Assembly: GCF_026339735.1 (NCBI RefSeq)
Contig: NZ_JAPEQG010000003.1
Coordinates: 62,001-126,000 of the forward strand
Reading direction: 5' to 3'
Origin: Streptomyces sp. NBC_01669
Lineage (GTDB): Bacteria > Actinomycetota > Actinomycetes > Streptomycetales > Streptomycetaceae
DNA: 64,000 nucleotides
Position numbers and translations under genes: made by a program
The notes under the pieces: model-generated
Database searches by the model: none
The model's input: only the letters and a program-made list of their open reading frames with translations
What the model was told of the DNA's origin: nothing
Shown: positions 25,231 to 34,190 of the stretch, one piece after another
Layout: each line of letters opens with the position of its first letter
How positions within the stretch are numbered: position 1 is the stretch's first letter

Positions 25231-25279
25231 CAGGGCCTGCCGTTGCGAGGGACCAGCAGCCGTTCCGATCCAACCGGGT

Positions 25280-25362
25280 GCCAACCGGGCCCAGTCATTG
25301 CCAGGACGCGTGCTCGCGGGACTGGTATTCCAGCGCTGCTGCCAGGTGGTCTCGGCGTCGCT
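25280..25362 (-). pseudogene. Tyrosine recombinase fragment distal to IS21
   Basis: The complement reads DAETTWQQRWNTSPASTRPG then NDWARL, which follows the WLETFPG motif of the recombinase N-terminal fragment at 27619-27901 once the IS21 element is removed. It is the second piece of a gene cut by IS21, and is itself fused to the DUF6193 fragment. Confidence 0.65.
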
Positions 25363-25453
25363 TGAATTCTGACCCTCTGACGGCGGATCAAAAGTGACCC
25401 ACTTGGTGATCTTCGCCTGAACCTGATCTTGATGGAAGGTCAGGAGGGAGAGG

Positions 25454-26719
25454 GTGATCCTCGTGGAGGACTGGGCAGAGATCCGTAGGCTGCACCGGGC
25501 TGAGCAGATGCCGATCCGGGCAATCGCGCGGCATCTGGGCATCTCGAAGAACACGGTCAAACGAGCCCTGGCCACGGACCGGCCGCCGAAGTACGAGCGC
25601 CCGTCTCAGGGGTCGGTCGTGGACGCGGTCGAGGTCCAGATCCGTGAGCTTTTGCGGGAGACTCCGACGATGCCGGCCGCCGTGATTGCCGAGCGGATCG
25701 GGTGGGAACGCGGGATGACGGTCCTCAAGGACCGGGTGCGGGACCTGCGGCCTGCCTATGTGCCAGTCGATCCGGTCTCGCGCACGACGTATCGGCCCGG
25801 CGAGCTGGCCCAGTGCGACCTGTGGTTTCCCGAGGCGGACATCCCGCTCGGCTACGGCCAGAGCGGACGGCCGCCGGTGCTGGTGATGGTGTCCGGGTAT
25901 TCGCGGGTGATCGCCGCGCGGATGCTGCCCTCGCGCACGACCGGCGATCTGATCGATGGGCACTGGCGGCTGCTGTCCGCCTGGGGCGCGGTGCCCAAGA
26001 CGCTCGTCTGGGACAACGAATCCGGGGTCGGTCGCGGAAAGCTCACTGCCGAGTTCGCCGCGTTCGCGGGCCTGCTCGCCACGAAGATCCATCTGTGCCG
26101 GCCCCGTGATCCAGAAGCGAAAGGGCTGGTCGAGCGGGCCAACGGCTATCTGGAGACGAGTTTCCTCCCCGGCCGCACCTTCAGTGGCCCCGGCGACTTC
26201 AACACCCAGCTGACCGCCTGGCTGACCATCGCCAACCGGCGTGTCCACCGCACTCTGCAGACCCGCCCCGTCGAGCGGTGGGAGGCCGACCGGGCCGGAA
26301 TGCTCGCCCTGCCGCCCGTCGACCCGCCCGCCTGGTGGCGGCTGCAGACACGGATCGGCCGCGACCACTACGTCCGCGTCGACACGTGCGACTACTCCGT
26401 GCACCCCGCCGCGATCGGACGCACCGTCACCGTGCTGTGTGACAAAGACGAGATCACCGTCCTCGCCCCCAGCGGCGAGATCGTCGCCCAGCACCCGCGC
26501 TGCTGGGCCCGCCACCAGACCATCACCGACCCCGACCACGCTGCCGCGGGCAAGGTGATGCGAGGTGAGGTGCACCACCAGCAGGCCGCCCGCGCCAAAG
26601 CCGCCCGAACAGCCCAGACCGACCCAGGCCCGCTTATCGAGGTCGAGCAACGCGAACTGGGCACCTATGACCGGCTGTTCACGGTCATCGAAGGCGGCAA
26701 GGGCAGGGAGGCCGGCTGA
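25454..26719 (+). CDS. istA: IS21 transposase IstA
   Basis: This 421-residue transposase has an N-terminal HTH (MPIRAIARHLGISKNTVKRAL), an rve-type DDE core (AQCDLWFPEADIPL, LVWDNESGVG with its Asp, DPEAKGLVERANGYLE with its Glu) and a C-terminal DNA-binding region (VDTCDYSVHPAAIGRTVTVL). GTG 25454 follows AGGGAGAGG. Its stop overlaps the istB start (TGATG), as is standard in IS21. Confidence 0.93.
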   Translation: MILVEDWAEIRRLHRAEQMPIRAIARHLGISKNTVKRALATDRPPKYERPSQGSVVDAVEVQIRELLRETPTMPAAVIAERIGWERGMTVLKDRVRDLRPAYVPVDPVSRTTYRPGELAQCDLWFPEADIPLGYGQSGRPPVLVMVSGYSRVIAARMLPSRTTGDLIDGHWRLLSAWGAVPKTLVWDNESGVGRGKLTAEFAAFAGLLATKIHLCRPRDPEAKGLVERANGYLETSFLPGRTFSGPGDFNTQLTAWLTIANRRVHRTLQTRPVERWEADRAGMLALPPVDPPAWWRLQTRIGRDHYVRVDTCDYSVHPAAIGRTVTVLCDKDEITVLAPSGEIVAQHPRCWARHQTITDPDHAAAGKVMRGEVHHQQAARAKAARTAQTDPGPLIEVEQRELGTYDRLFTVIEGGKGREAG

Positions 26720-27558
26720 TGCCCCGCACCACCGCCGTCCTCGACGACGCCACCGCCACCACATCGGCCACCGGCCGCAGGACCGGCTCCCAGACCGCAG
26801 CGGACCTCGCCTTCCTTGCGCGGGCGATGAAGGCTCCGGCCTTGCTGGATGCCGCTGACCGTCTCGCCGAGCGGGCCCGCAAGGAGTCCTGGACCCATGC
26901 CGAGTACCTCGTCGCCTGCCTGCAGCGCGAAGTGTCCGCCCGTGAGTCACACGGCGGTGAAGCACGGGTGCGGTCTGCCCGCTTCCCCGCGATCAAGACC
27001 ATCGAGGAGCTGGACGTCACCCACCTGCGCGGGATGACGCGCCAACAGCTCGCACATCTGGGAACGTTGGACTTCATCGCCGGGAAAGAGAACGCCGTTT
27101 TCCTGGGACCGCCGGGCACCGGGAAGACACACCTGGCGATCGGGCTCGCGGTCCGCGCCTGCCAGGCCGGACACCGCGTCGCGTTCGCCACCGCCGCCGA
27201 ATGGGTTGACCGCCTGGCCGCCGCCCACCACACCGGCCGCCTCCAGGCCGAGCTCACCAAGCTCAGCCGCTACCCGCTGATCGTGGTGGACGAGGTCGGC
27301 TACATCCCCTTCGAAGCCGAGGCAGCGAACCTGTTCTTCCAGCTGATCTCGAACAGATACGAACGCGCGTCCGTGATCGTCACCAGCAACAAACCCTTCG
27401 GACGCTGGGGAGAAGTCTTCGGAGACGAGACCGTGGCCGCCGCCATGATCGACCGCCTCGTCCACCACGCCGAGGTCCACTCCCTCAAGGGCGACTCGTT
27501 CCGCATGCGAGGACGTGAACTGGGACGGGTCCCCAGCGCCACCACCGACAACGACTGA
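26719..27558 (+). CDS. istB: IS21 helper ATPase IstB
   Basis: This 279-residue AAA+ ATPase is DnaC-like and assists IstA with target selection. Walker A is GPPGTGKTHLAIGL, Walker B is LIVVDEVGYIPFEAEAANL, and sensor-region residues lie in VIVTSNKPFGRWGEVFGD. The N-terminal helical domain is present (LAFLARAMKAPALLDAADRL). Length is normal, so the IS21 element appears functional. Confidence 0.93.
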   Translation: MPRTTAVLDDATATTSATGRRTGSQTAADLAFLARAMKAPALLDAADRLAERARKESWTHAEYLVACLQREVSARESHGGEARVRSARFPAIKTIEELDVTHLRGMTRQQLAHLGTLDFIAGKENAVFLGPPGTGKTHLAIGLAVRACQAGHRVAFATAAEWVDRLAAAHHTGRLQAELTKLSRYPLIVVDEVGYIPFEAEAANLFFQLISNRYERASVIVTSNKPFGRWGEVFGDETVAAAMIDRLVHHAEVHSLKGDSFRMRGRELGRVPSATTDND

Positions 27559-27618
27559 ACCAACCAAACCGAAGACACCTGGGTCAGATTTCAACCGGCC
27601 AGAGTGGGTCCAAGTTCA

Positions 27619-27901
27619 GCCGCCGCCGACAGGTGGCCCCCGGGAAGGTCTCCAGCCACTGCAAGGTCTGGCGAGCTCCGCGGATCCTGGCTCGGTGCTG
27701 TCTCACGTCCGTCGGCCGCAGAGGAGGTTGCTCCAGACGAGCCAGGATGTCGGCTCGCGCGCATGCAGTGGCCGCCCAGTGATCCTCCGCAGGTCTGGGC
27801 GGGAAGCGCAAAGCGACGGCTTTCAATGCCTCCCCGGCCAGGCTCAGGGATGCGGGAGGTGCGACATGCGTCGCGATGGACACGGTCTCCGTAGGTGTCA
27901 C
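27619..27901 (-). pseudogene. Second tyrosine recombinase, N-terminal part cut by IS21
   Basis: GTG 27901 opens a frame with HVAPPASLSLAGEALKAVAL, then RARIRGARQTLQWLETFPG before reaching the IS21 end. Actinobacterial tandem recombinases share this N-terminus. The continuation lies beyond IS21 at 25280-25362 and the catalytic domain is gone. The start is 61 bp after the end of the upstream recombinase gene, so the two formed an operon. Confidence 0.65.
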
Positions 27902-27962
27902 CAGGCAGTCCCGAAGAGGTTGTTGAGGGATTCAGGGTTGTAGCCGGATGCGCGGGAGTCCG

Positions 27963-29171
27963 CTAGGCGGACTTGGCCCGTCGGGCATGGTGTGCCCGAA
28001 CGTGTTCGATCACCTCGTCCCGGTCGGCCGGAAGATAGAGCTGTGTCGTCGACAGGTGTGCATGGCCGAGCACCCACTGCACGTCGGTCAGCGGCATCTT
28101 CGGATCCCTCGCCAGCCGATAGGCGGCGGTGTGTCGAAGATCGTGGAGAGTCCAGTTCGTACCGAGCAAGCTGTTGGCCCGGTTGAACATCGCACGGGCC
28201 GCCGGATAGTTCAGGGGACGCCACGGGCGGCGTAACGTCCACCACAGCCCCTCGTTCTGTCCGCGGGGGACCCCAGCCCGCCAGGCGCTCTCCTGATAGA
28301 GCCGTAGCCAGACGAAAGCGTCCGCTGCGCAGGGGAGTTGTTGGTAGGCCCGGCTCCCCTTGCGGACCACCCCCAGGACCTGTTGGCCGGGCAGCGCGTC
28401 GCGTTGCCGACTGGTGAGCAGTTCCTCGGCGCGAGCCCCGTTGGAAACCCAGAAGGCCAGCAGAGCTCGATCACGGTCGTGCTTCAGCGCGGCGAAGAGC
28501 GCGTTGAACATGGCGTCGGGGATCCGCCGAGGGGCTCGCTTGGGGATGGCCGGCCGGTAGCGGCCTTGCCGTTCGTGGCGAAACCGCTCGTCAGGGTTGT
28601 GGTGAGCGTGTGCTCTGCCATGGCGCCGGGAGCGATCCAGTGGAAACGGGTTCAGGATCGGCCCGGTTCCCTCGGAGAGGTGGAAGTCGTAGAAGACCCG
28701 TAGGACGGTCTCGCAGTGCGCTCGCGTTGTCGGCGCGTATCTCAGCCCTGGTGACGACTTTCCCGTGATCGGATTGGGGGCTCCGGGCGGCAGCTTCTCT
28801 GGTGCTGGCTTTGGTGCTGTCTCCGTCTTGATGTCCCGTCGGTGGCGCCAGTGCAGCGGTGCGGGCTTGTTCGCGATCTTCATCCAGCAGGCGAAGTCCC
28901 GAGCGTCCGACCGGACTGCACGATCCCAAGCGATCCCCCAGCCCCACAGGAAGCGCTACCAACGCAGCAGATCCATTCCGTACGACCGGATCGTGGCTGC
29001 TGACTTGTCACAAGCCAGCAGCTCCGCGAAGAAGGCGGCCACGGGTTCGATCTCGACCCCGTCCGCGTCCAGGAGGACAAACGGCCTCCATCGATCTCTC
29101 GTCTCTGCCAGCTGTCCGGCCTCGGGCAGCACGAAGCTCGCTAACTCCCTCTCGGGATCACGTCCAAGCAT
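27963..29171 (-). pseudogene. Tyrosine recombinase with in-frame TAG
   Basis: The gene begins at ATG 29171 (MLGRDPERELASFVLPEAG), includes the SAM-like N-terminal domain (CDKSAATIRSYGMDLLRW) and then meets TAG at 28956-28958, where family members have a second tryptophan (TGG to TAG). The same frame continues RFLWGWGIAWDRAVRSDAR through the catalytic domain with ARAEELL (Arg), LHDLRHTAAYRL (His-x-x-Arg) and GHAHLSTTQLYL (His, Tyr). All catalytic residues remain. Translation could restart at ATG 28883, giving a 306-residue catalytic piece without the core-binding domain. It is first of a tandem recombinase pair. Confidence 0.8.
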
Positions 29172-29707
29172 CCACGGAAGCTAGCAGAAAGGCCGTCTGA
29201 CCTGCGAAAATGATCGAGTTAGTTCAGTCAACGGTTCGCCGTGGTCCTGGACCTGCCCGCCGACCGCCGCGACCGAGGCTACGGCCCAGAACCCGGGCTT
29301 CCTACGGCCACCACACGCGGGTGAGGGCTCCGCTTGCAGTCGTAGAGCACCAGTGAGGGCGGCGCTGTCATCCCGGTTCGCATCCAGCCCCGCGTCCTTC
29401 CTGCCCTTTCGGACGCTGTGCGCGCGCCTTGCTGAACCTAGGCCCAGGTGGTCCACCTTCGCCGCAATCATCGGAGCCCTACCGCGGAAACACTGAATAA
29501 GTGGATCAAAATGGTGAGTCAGGTGATATCCGGATTGGGTCATACATGGACCAGAGGCGGGATTACTCACCTCGTCTGGGAATTTCCTTCGCGGATAGCC
29601 GTCAGGAGCAAGTCCCGCCATTCAAGGTCTCGAGGCCCTCGATCGCCTTGCGCCACCGCCACACCGTTCCACCCGTCCGCCGGACGGGCCACACAAAGGA
29701 GATCACC
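29172..29707. other. Intergenic stretch without recognised gene
   Basis: About 535 bp between the recombinase pair and the MBL gene. No recognisable coding or repeat structure. AAGGAGATCACC just before 29708 is a strong ribosome-binding site. Confidence 0.5.
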
Positions 29708-30616
29708 ATGACTGAGTTCGCGCCTGTACCCGCCTTCGCCCTGGGTCCGGACATCCCGGAGTCCGGGTATGTCGTCACAGACCTGGGCGGCGGTGCCTAC
29801 TTCGTCACCCAGGGGATGATCAACACGATGTTCCTGGTGACCAAGAAGGGTGTCGTCCTCGTGGACGCCTCACCGTTCCTTGGGGACAAACTGCTGGCGG
29901 CGATCGCGGAGGTCACCCCGAAGCCGGTGACTCACCTTATCTACAGCCACGCGCACGCCGACCACATCGGGGCAGCTCACCTGCTGAACCGGGACGGCCT
30001 GAAGATCATCTCCCACGAGGTCACCGGCGAGTTCATCAAGGAGGCCAAGAACGACGACCGGCGCCCCCTGCCCACCGAGACCTTCAGCGGCCGGCGCAAG
30101 GAGATGGACATCGACGGCGTCAGGTTCGTCCTCGACTACACGGGAGACTGGCACCAGGCCGGCAACCTGTTCATCCACCTGCCGGAGCAGAAGATCATGG
30201 CGGCGATGGACAGTTTCACGCCGAAGAACGCGCCGTTCTTCCGCCTGTACTTCTCCGCGCACCTGCCCGCGTACTTCGATGCCATGGACCAGATGCTGGA
30301 GTATGACTTCGAGACCATCGTGACTGGTCACATGGCCCTGCACGGTACTCCCGAGGACGTCGCGATGAACCGCGAATACATCCGCGACCTGCGCACCGCT
30401 GCTTCCGAAGCGCTGCGGACGGTCGACCTGAAGGAAGCCGCGGCCGCCGCCAAGGTGCCGGAGAACAACAAGCAGGCGGAGCTCAAGGTCTGGATGGACG
30501 CGGTTGTCGCTCGCGCCGCAGAGCTGATGCCTCCCTGGGACAAGCGCCTGGGAGGCACCGACATCTTCCTCGCCGACAACCTCAACGCCGTCGCATGGAG
30601 CGTCTTCATCGATTAA
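29708..30616 (+). CDS. MBL-fold metallo-hydrolase
   Basis: This 302-residue metallo-beta-lactamase-fold hydrolase has the metal motif SHAHADHIGAAHLL near residue 80, the third and fourth ligand regions in DYTGDWHQAGNLFIHLP and MAAMDSFTPKNAP, and a late histidine in VTGHMALHGTPEDV. It is soluble without a signal peptide. ATG 29708 follows AAGGAG at ideal spacing. It resembles general MBL hydrolases rather than beta-lactamases; the substrate is unknown. It stands alone between mobile-element scars. Confidence 0.85.
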   Translation: MTEFAPVPAFALGPDIPESGYVVTDLGGGAYFVTQGMINTMFLVTKKGVVLVDASPFLGDKLLAAIAEVTPKPVTHLIYSHAHADHIGAAHLLNRDGLKIISHEVTGEFIKEAKNDDRRPLPTETFSGRRKEMDIDGVRFVLDYTGDWHQAGNLFIHLPEQKIMAAMDSFTPKNAPFFRLYFSAHLPAYFDAMDQMLEYDFETIVTGHMALHGTPEDVAMNREYIRDLRTAASEALRTVDLKEAAAAAKVPENNKQAELKVWMDAVVARAAELMPPWDKRLGGTDIFLADNLNAVAWSVFID

Positions 30617-31089
30617 GAACTCCTAACGAAATGATCTTCGAGGTGGTTGGAGGTCGACCTTGTATGCCCCTCCTGGCCCTCACATGGGCGGATCCAAGGG
30701 CTTCCCGGGAGGCATCGAGGTCAGAGTCGTCGAGCTGGCGCGGCCGCTTCCTACAGCCAGCCCTGCTCCGCACCCGCAGTTCAGATCAGGAACCGGCAGT
30801 GTGCGGTCGCCTTCGACAGGCCGCAATACGGCGGCAGAGCCCACCCAGCGCGTCTCGTCAGACATGTTCCAGGCTCCGCCACCCTGCGGGCGCATCTACC
30901 TCTATGAAATCGGTGACCTGGAGATCTTCCACAAGCCATCTGACAATCCCGCCCCATGCGCAAACAATGCACAGTCACCGCATAGGGCGCCGTCTAACAG
31001 GCCATCTCATCAAGACCGTTCGCCCCGCGTCCTGGGGTGAACACGTACGCGGGTGAGGGGTTCATTGCTGATCCGGTGCGGGTTCCGGC
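30617..31089. other. Intergenic stretch without recognised gene
   Basis: About 470 bp. Short open frames occur in all phases but none reads as a protein. A GCACCCGCAG stretch near 30770 recalls the CRISPR repeat stem, but the match is too short to call. Confidence 0.45.
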
Positions 31090-31119
31090 TTGACCTTCGA
31101 GTCGAGTTGAAGGTTTAAC
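31090..31119 (+). promoter_or_regulatory. MerR-type promoter/operator
   Basis: TTGACC at 31090-31095 and TTTAAC at 31114-31119 are candidate -35 and -10 boxes 18 bp apart. Between them ACCTTC (31093-31098) and GAAGGT (31109-31114) form a dyad with a 10-bp spacer. Dyads between widely spaced promoter boxes are the classic MerR activator arrangement. The MerR start is 10 bp downstream. Confidence 0.7.
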
Positions 31120-31128
31120 GTCGGTGGC

Positions 31129-31355
31129 ATGACGACCTACCGGATCTCGCAGCTGGCCGATCGTTCCGGCGTTCCGGCCACGACGCTGCGCTTCTACGAG
31201 GACGCCGGTCTGCTGCCCGCCGACCGCACGCCGGCCGGGTATCGGGTGTACGGCGAGGACGCGGTGGAGCGCCTGGCGTTCATCTCCTCGGCCAAGCTGC
31301 TGGGCCTGGCCCTGGAGGAGATCCGCGAGCTGCTGGACATCCGTGAGGAAGGGGT
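31129..31355 (+). pseudogene. Metal-responsive MerR regulator, N-terminal part (split by IS607-like element)
   Basis: ATG 31129 opens the MerR DNA-binding domain: YRISQLADRSGVPATTLRFY, then EDAGLLPADRTPAGYRVYGE and LGLALEEIRELLDIREEG. After 31355 the frame enters the mobile element. Joining 31355 directly to 33644 restores an uninterrupted frame (REEG-V-CASVRACMLPL). The residual product would have the DNA-binding domain but no metal sites. Confidence 0.88.
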
Positions 31356-31375
31356 CAGGAACTGCTCTCGACTAA

Positions 31376-31410
31376 GTGTCCATGAGTGTCCTTCAGGTGT
31401 CACGAGTGTC
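31376..31410 (+). repeat. Four phased GTGTC repeats at the IS607-like left end
   Basis: GTGTC occurs at 31376-31380, 31386-31390, 31397-31401 and 31406-31410, about one per helical turn, within AGTGTCC or close variants. They lie just upstream of tnpA. Regular spacing on one DNA face suggests cooperative binding of the MerR-like domain of TnpA. Confidence 0.6.
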
Positions 31411-31424
31411 GTATGATCTGGTGT

Positions 31425-32003
31425 ATGAACCTGACGGAATGGGCGCGCGCGCAGGGGGTCGCCCCGCGTACTGCGTACCGCTGGTTCCGTGAGGGCACGC
31501 TGCCGGTCCCTGCGGAGCGAGTGGGGCCGCGCACGATCCTGGTGAACATCGACGCGAACACCTCACCGTCCGTGACCGGTGGCGTGGGCCTGTACGCCCG
31601 CGTCTCCTCCCATGACCAGAAGGCCGACCTGGAGCGGCAGACCGCACGCTTGTCGGCATGGGCCGCGAAGGCCGGGCATAAGGTCGTGCGCGTCGAATCC
31701 GAGATCGCTTCGGGCATGAACGGCGCCCGTGCCAAGGCCTGTCGCCTGCTGGCCGACCCGGCGGTGACCACCGTGGTGGTGGAGCACAAAGACCGGTTGG
31801 GCCGTATGAACGTCGAACTCGTTGAGGCCGCTCTGGCTGCAACCGGCCGTCGACTCGTTGTGCTGGATGACGGCGAGGTCGAAGACGACCTGGTGCGCGA
31901 CATGGTGGAGGTTCTGACCTCGTTCTGTGCTCGCCTGTACGGCCGCCGCGGTGCGAAGAACCGTGCCAGGAAGGCACTGGAAGCGGCGGCTGCCGATGGC
32001 TGA
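31425..32003 (+). CDS. tnpA: IS607-type serine recombinase TnpA
   Basis: This 192-residue protein has a MerR-like N-terminal DNA-binding domain (MNLTEWARAQGVAPRTAYRW) followed by a serine-recombinase domain: GLYARVSSHDQKADLERQ with the nucleophilic serine, VESEIASGMNGARA, VVVEHKDRLGRMNVELVE and LVVLDDGEVEDDLVRDM. N-terminal DNA-binding placement is the IS607 hallmark. ATG 31425 starts it, and its stop overlaps the tnpB start by 8 bp. Confidence 0.93.
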   Translation: MNLTEWARAQGVAPRTAYRWFREGTLPVPAERVGPRTILVNIDANTSPSVTGGVGLYARVSSHDQKADLERQTARLSAWAAKAGHKVVRVESEIASGMNGARAKACRLLADPAVTTVVVEHKDRLGRMNVELVEAALAATGRRLVVLDDGEVEDDLVRDMVEVLTSFCARLYGRRGAKNRARKALEAAAADG

Positions 32004-33636
32004 CAAGAAGCAGCTCCGTACCATCGACTTGCCGTTCGTTGCTGTCGGCCCGTCCGGTGTGGCGTTACGCGACCGCCTCAAGCACCTCACGCCAAAGGAC
32101 GAGAAGGTGTTGCGTCTGGTCGGCGAGCACCAGGGCCGCCTGGCCTCTCTCGATCTCAAGGCCCGTTGCGAAGCCGGGCACAAGCACGACAACGACGCGT
32201 GGGCGTCCCGCAAGCGTGACCTGACCGAGCAGTCGTCGTCGCGCATCGCGGGTGCGATCACGAAGGCTACGCATGACCAGTACGGCCTGGCCCGACGCTG
32301 CCTGCTCGCCCATGTCCACAACCTTGAGGCCGGTATCCGCACGCTGCGACACCGCCTGTCCCTCCCGATCGGGGAGAAAGGCAGCAAGCGGGCGCCGGGC
32401 GGGTACCGGTCCAAGGGCGAGTGGTTCCACAAGTCCCGCCGCCTGGCCACCCTGGAACACCGCCTCGACGTGGCCCGCGACGACTGGAAGACCGGACATG
32501 TCCGTGTCGTTCGCGGCGGCCGGCGGCTGTTCAAGAACCGGCACAACCTTCAGGCCGCGCAGCTCACCGAGCGCGAGTGGCGTCAGCGTTGGGAGGCTGA
32601 GCGCTGGTTCCTCGCCGCAGACGGCGAGTCCGGAAAACGCTTCGGGAACGAGACGATCCGCGTCACCCCTGACGGCGAAGTGTCGATCAAGATGCCCGCC
32701 CCGCTCGCCCACCTGGCCAACAGTAAGCATGGCCGGTACGTTCTTGCCTCCAAGGTCGCGTTCGCGCACCGTGGGGACGAGTGGCGCGACCGCACCGAGG
32801 CCAACCGTGCCGTCGCCTACCGCATCCACTACCACGTTGAGCGGGGCCGCTGGTACCTGACCGCTTCGTGGACCAGGCCCGCCGTGCAGACGATGCCGCC
32901 GGCCACCGCCCGCGCCGAGGGCATGGTCGGCGTCGACACGAACGCCGACCACTTCGCCGCCTACCGGCTCGACCGGCACGGCAACCCGGTCGGCGACCCG
33001 CGCCGCTTCCACTACGACCTGTCCGGCACCGCCGACCACCGCGACGCCCAGATCCGGCACGCCCTCACTCGCCTCCTGCACTGGACCAAGCAGACCGGCG
33101 CGCAGGCGATCGGCATCGAAAACCTGGACTTCGCCGCCGAGAAGACCCGCGAGAAGCACGGCCGCAAGAAGCGGTTCCGGCAACTCATCTCCGGTATGCC
33201 CACCGGCAAGCTCAAGGCCCGCATCGTCTCCATGGCCGCCGAACACGGCATCGCGATCGTCGCCGTCGACCCGGCATACACCTCGATGTGGGGCGACCAG
33301 CACTGGCGCAAGCCCCTGATCAGCAAGACTCGCACCATGACTCGCCATGACGCCGCCTCGGTGGCCATTGGCAGACGCGCCCTCGGGCACCCGATCCGGC
33401 GACGGACGGCACCGCCCCAGCATCACCAGAGTGATGGTGCTGGGCATCGGACCGTCCAGGCCGATCATGGTGACCGAGGGCGTGAGGAAACCCGCCGCCC
33501 TGTCGCGGAGCGTGCACACGATGCGCGTCGCCGGACAGAGACAACGAGAACGCGGGGGACCAGCGCATCCAAAACCGTTCGGGATGCGCGCAGTTCCGGG
33601 ACGTGGGTACAAGGCTCACTCCTGGACACTGTTTAG
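31996..33636 (+). CDS. tnpB: TnpB-type RNA-guided nuclease homologue, no zinc ribbon
   Basis: This 546-residue TnpB homologue keeps the three RuvC acidic positions in the usual order: GVDTNADHFAAY near residue 310, AIGIENLDFAAEK near 373 and TRHDAASVAIGRRALG near 450. The zinc-ribbon CxxC pairs normally found between the last two motifs are absent; that region (AVDPAYTSMWGDQHWRKPL) has no cysteine. A long Arg-rich tail runs to within 7 bp of the element's right end, where the guide RNA scaffold would be encoded. It is translationally coupled to tnpA. Confidence 0.85.
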   Translation: MADKKQLRTIDLPFVAVGPSGVALRDRLKHLTPKDEKVLRLVGEHQGRLASLDLKARCEAGHKHDNDAWASRKRDLTEQSSSRIAGAITKATHDQYGLARRCLLAHVHNLEAGIRTLRHRLSLPIGEKGSKRAPGGYRSKGEWFHKSRRLATLEHRLDVARDDWKTGHVRVVRGGRRLFKNRHNLQAAQLTEREWRQRWEAERWFLAADGESGKRFGNETIRVTPDGEVSIKMPAPLAHLANSKHGRYVLASKVAFAHRGDEWRDRTEANRAVAYRIHYHVERGRWYLTASWTRPAVQTMPPATARAEGMVGVDTNADHFAAYRLDRHGNPVGDPRRFHYDLSGTADHRDAQIRHALTRLLHWTKQTGAQAIGIENLDFAAEKTREKHGRKKRFRQLISGMPTGKLKARIVSMAAEHGIAIVAVDPAYTSMWGDQHWRKPLISKTRTMTRHDAASVAIGRRALGHPIRRRTAPPQHHQSDGAGHRTVQADHGDRGREETRRPVAERAHDARRRTETTRTRGTSASKTVRDARSSGTWVQGSLLDTV

Positions 33637-33643
33637 GAACGGT

Positions 33644-34190
33644 GTGCGCGTCTGTACGGGCGTGCATGCTGCCGCTGGTCGCGGACCGGATCATGCAGAC
33701 CGACGGCCGGATCGCCGAGCTGCGGGCGTTCTCCGACCACCTGGCCGGAGTCCACGCAGAGCTGTCGGGTCCGGCGCCCGCAGGGGCCTGCGGCCCGGAC
33801 TGCGGCTGTACCGCGACCAGCACTCCGGCGGCCGGGCCCGTGCCGGTGACGCTGTCGCCGACCCGCCTCGACGAGGGCGCCGGGTCGTGGCGGGACGTCC
33901 CGGTGGCCTGCACTCTCGGCGGTGCCGAACTCGGCGAGCGCACCGAGATGTGGCGGACGCTGGTCGGCAAGGCCGAGAGACGCGAGGAGATCCCCGATGG
34001 CGTACGCCTCTCCTTCCACGCTGGCGCCGAGCTCGCCGGCGAGGTCGCTGCCCTCGCCGCAGCGGAGCAGGGCTGCTGTGCGTTCTTCGACTTCACCCTG
34101 CATCTGACCCCGACCGCTCTCCAGCTGGATGTGCGAGCGCCCGAGTCCGCCGCCGCGATGCTGGCCGACCTCTTCGGAGCGACCGCATGA
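33644..34190 (+). pseudogene. Metal-responsive MerR regulator, C-terminal part
   Basis: This segment continues the split MerR gene: CASVRACMLPLVADRIMQTD, AFSDHLAGVHAELSGP, then cysteine clusters CGPDCGC and EQGCCAFFDF, and a C-terminal domain (SFHAGAELAGEVAALAA). The cysteine-rich sensing region suggests thiophilic metal or metalloid detection. Its stop overlaps the start of the next gene (ATGA), so the unit was an operon. Confidence 0.85.

Larger units (their letters stand above)
25363..27618 (+). mobile_element. IS21-family insertion sequence
   Basis: An element of about 2.26 kb encoding overlapping istA and istB. Outer ends TGAATTCTGACCC (25363) and the complement of the bases ending at 27618 (TGAACTTGGACCC) match at 10 of 13 positions. 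Additional inner copies of the GACCC-type repeat occur on both sides (25389 region and 27581-27593), as in IS21 multiple terminal repeats. No clear target duplication was found. Confidence 0.8.
31356..33643 (+). mobile_element. IS607-like element with tnpA and tnpB
   Basis: The 2288-bp element is defined by exact restoration of the MerR frame on its removal. It begins CAGGAACTG and ends TTTAGGAACGGT, sharing AGGAAC at both ends, and has neither terminal inverted repeats nor a target duplication, as expected for serine-recombinase IS607 elements. A GGACACT motif at 33624-33630 is the complement of the AGTGTCC repeats at the left end. Confidence 0.85.

Noticed and set aside
30762..30785. CTGCTCCGCACCCGCAG as another CRISPR repeat
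   Set aside because: It lacks two stem bases and the whole 3' half of the repeat; the match is compatible with chance in GC-rich DNA.
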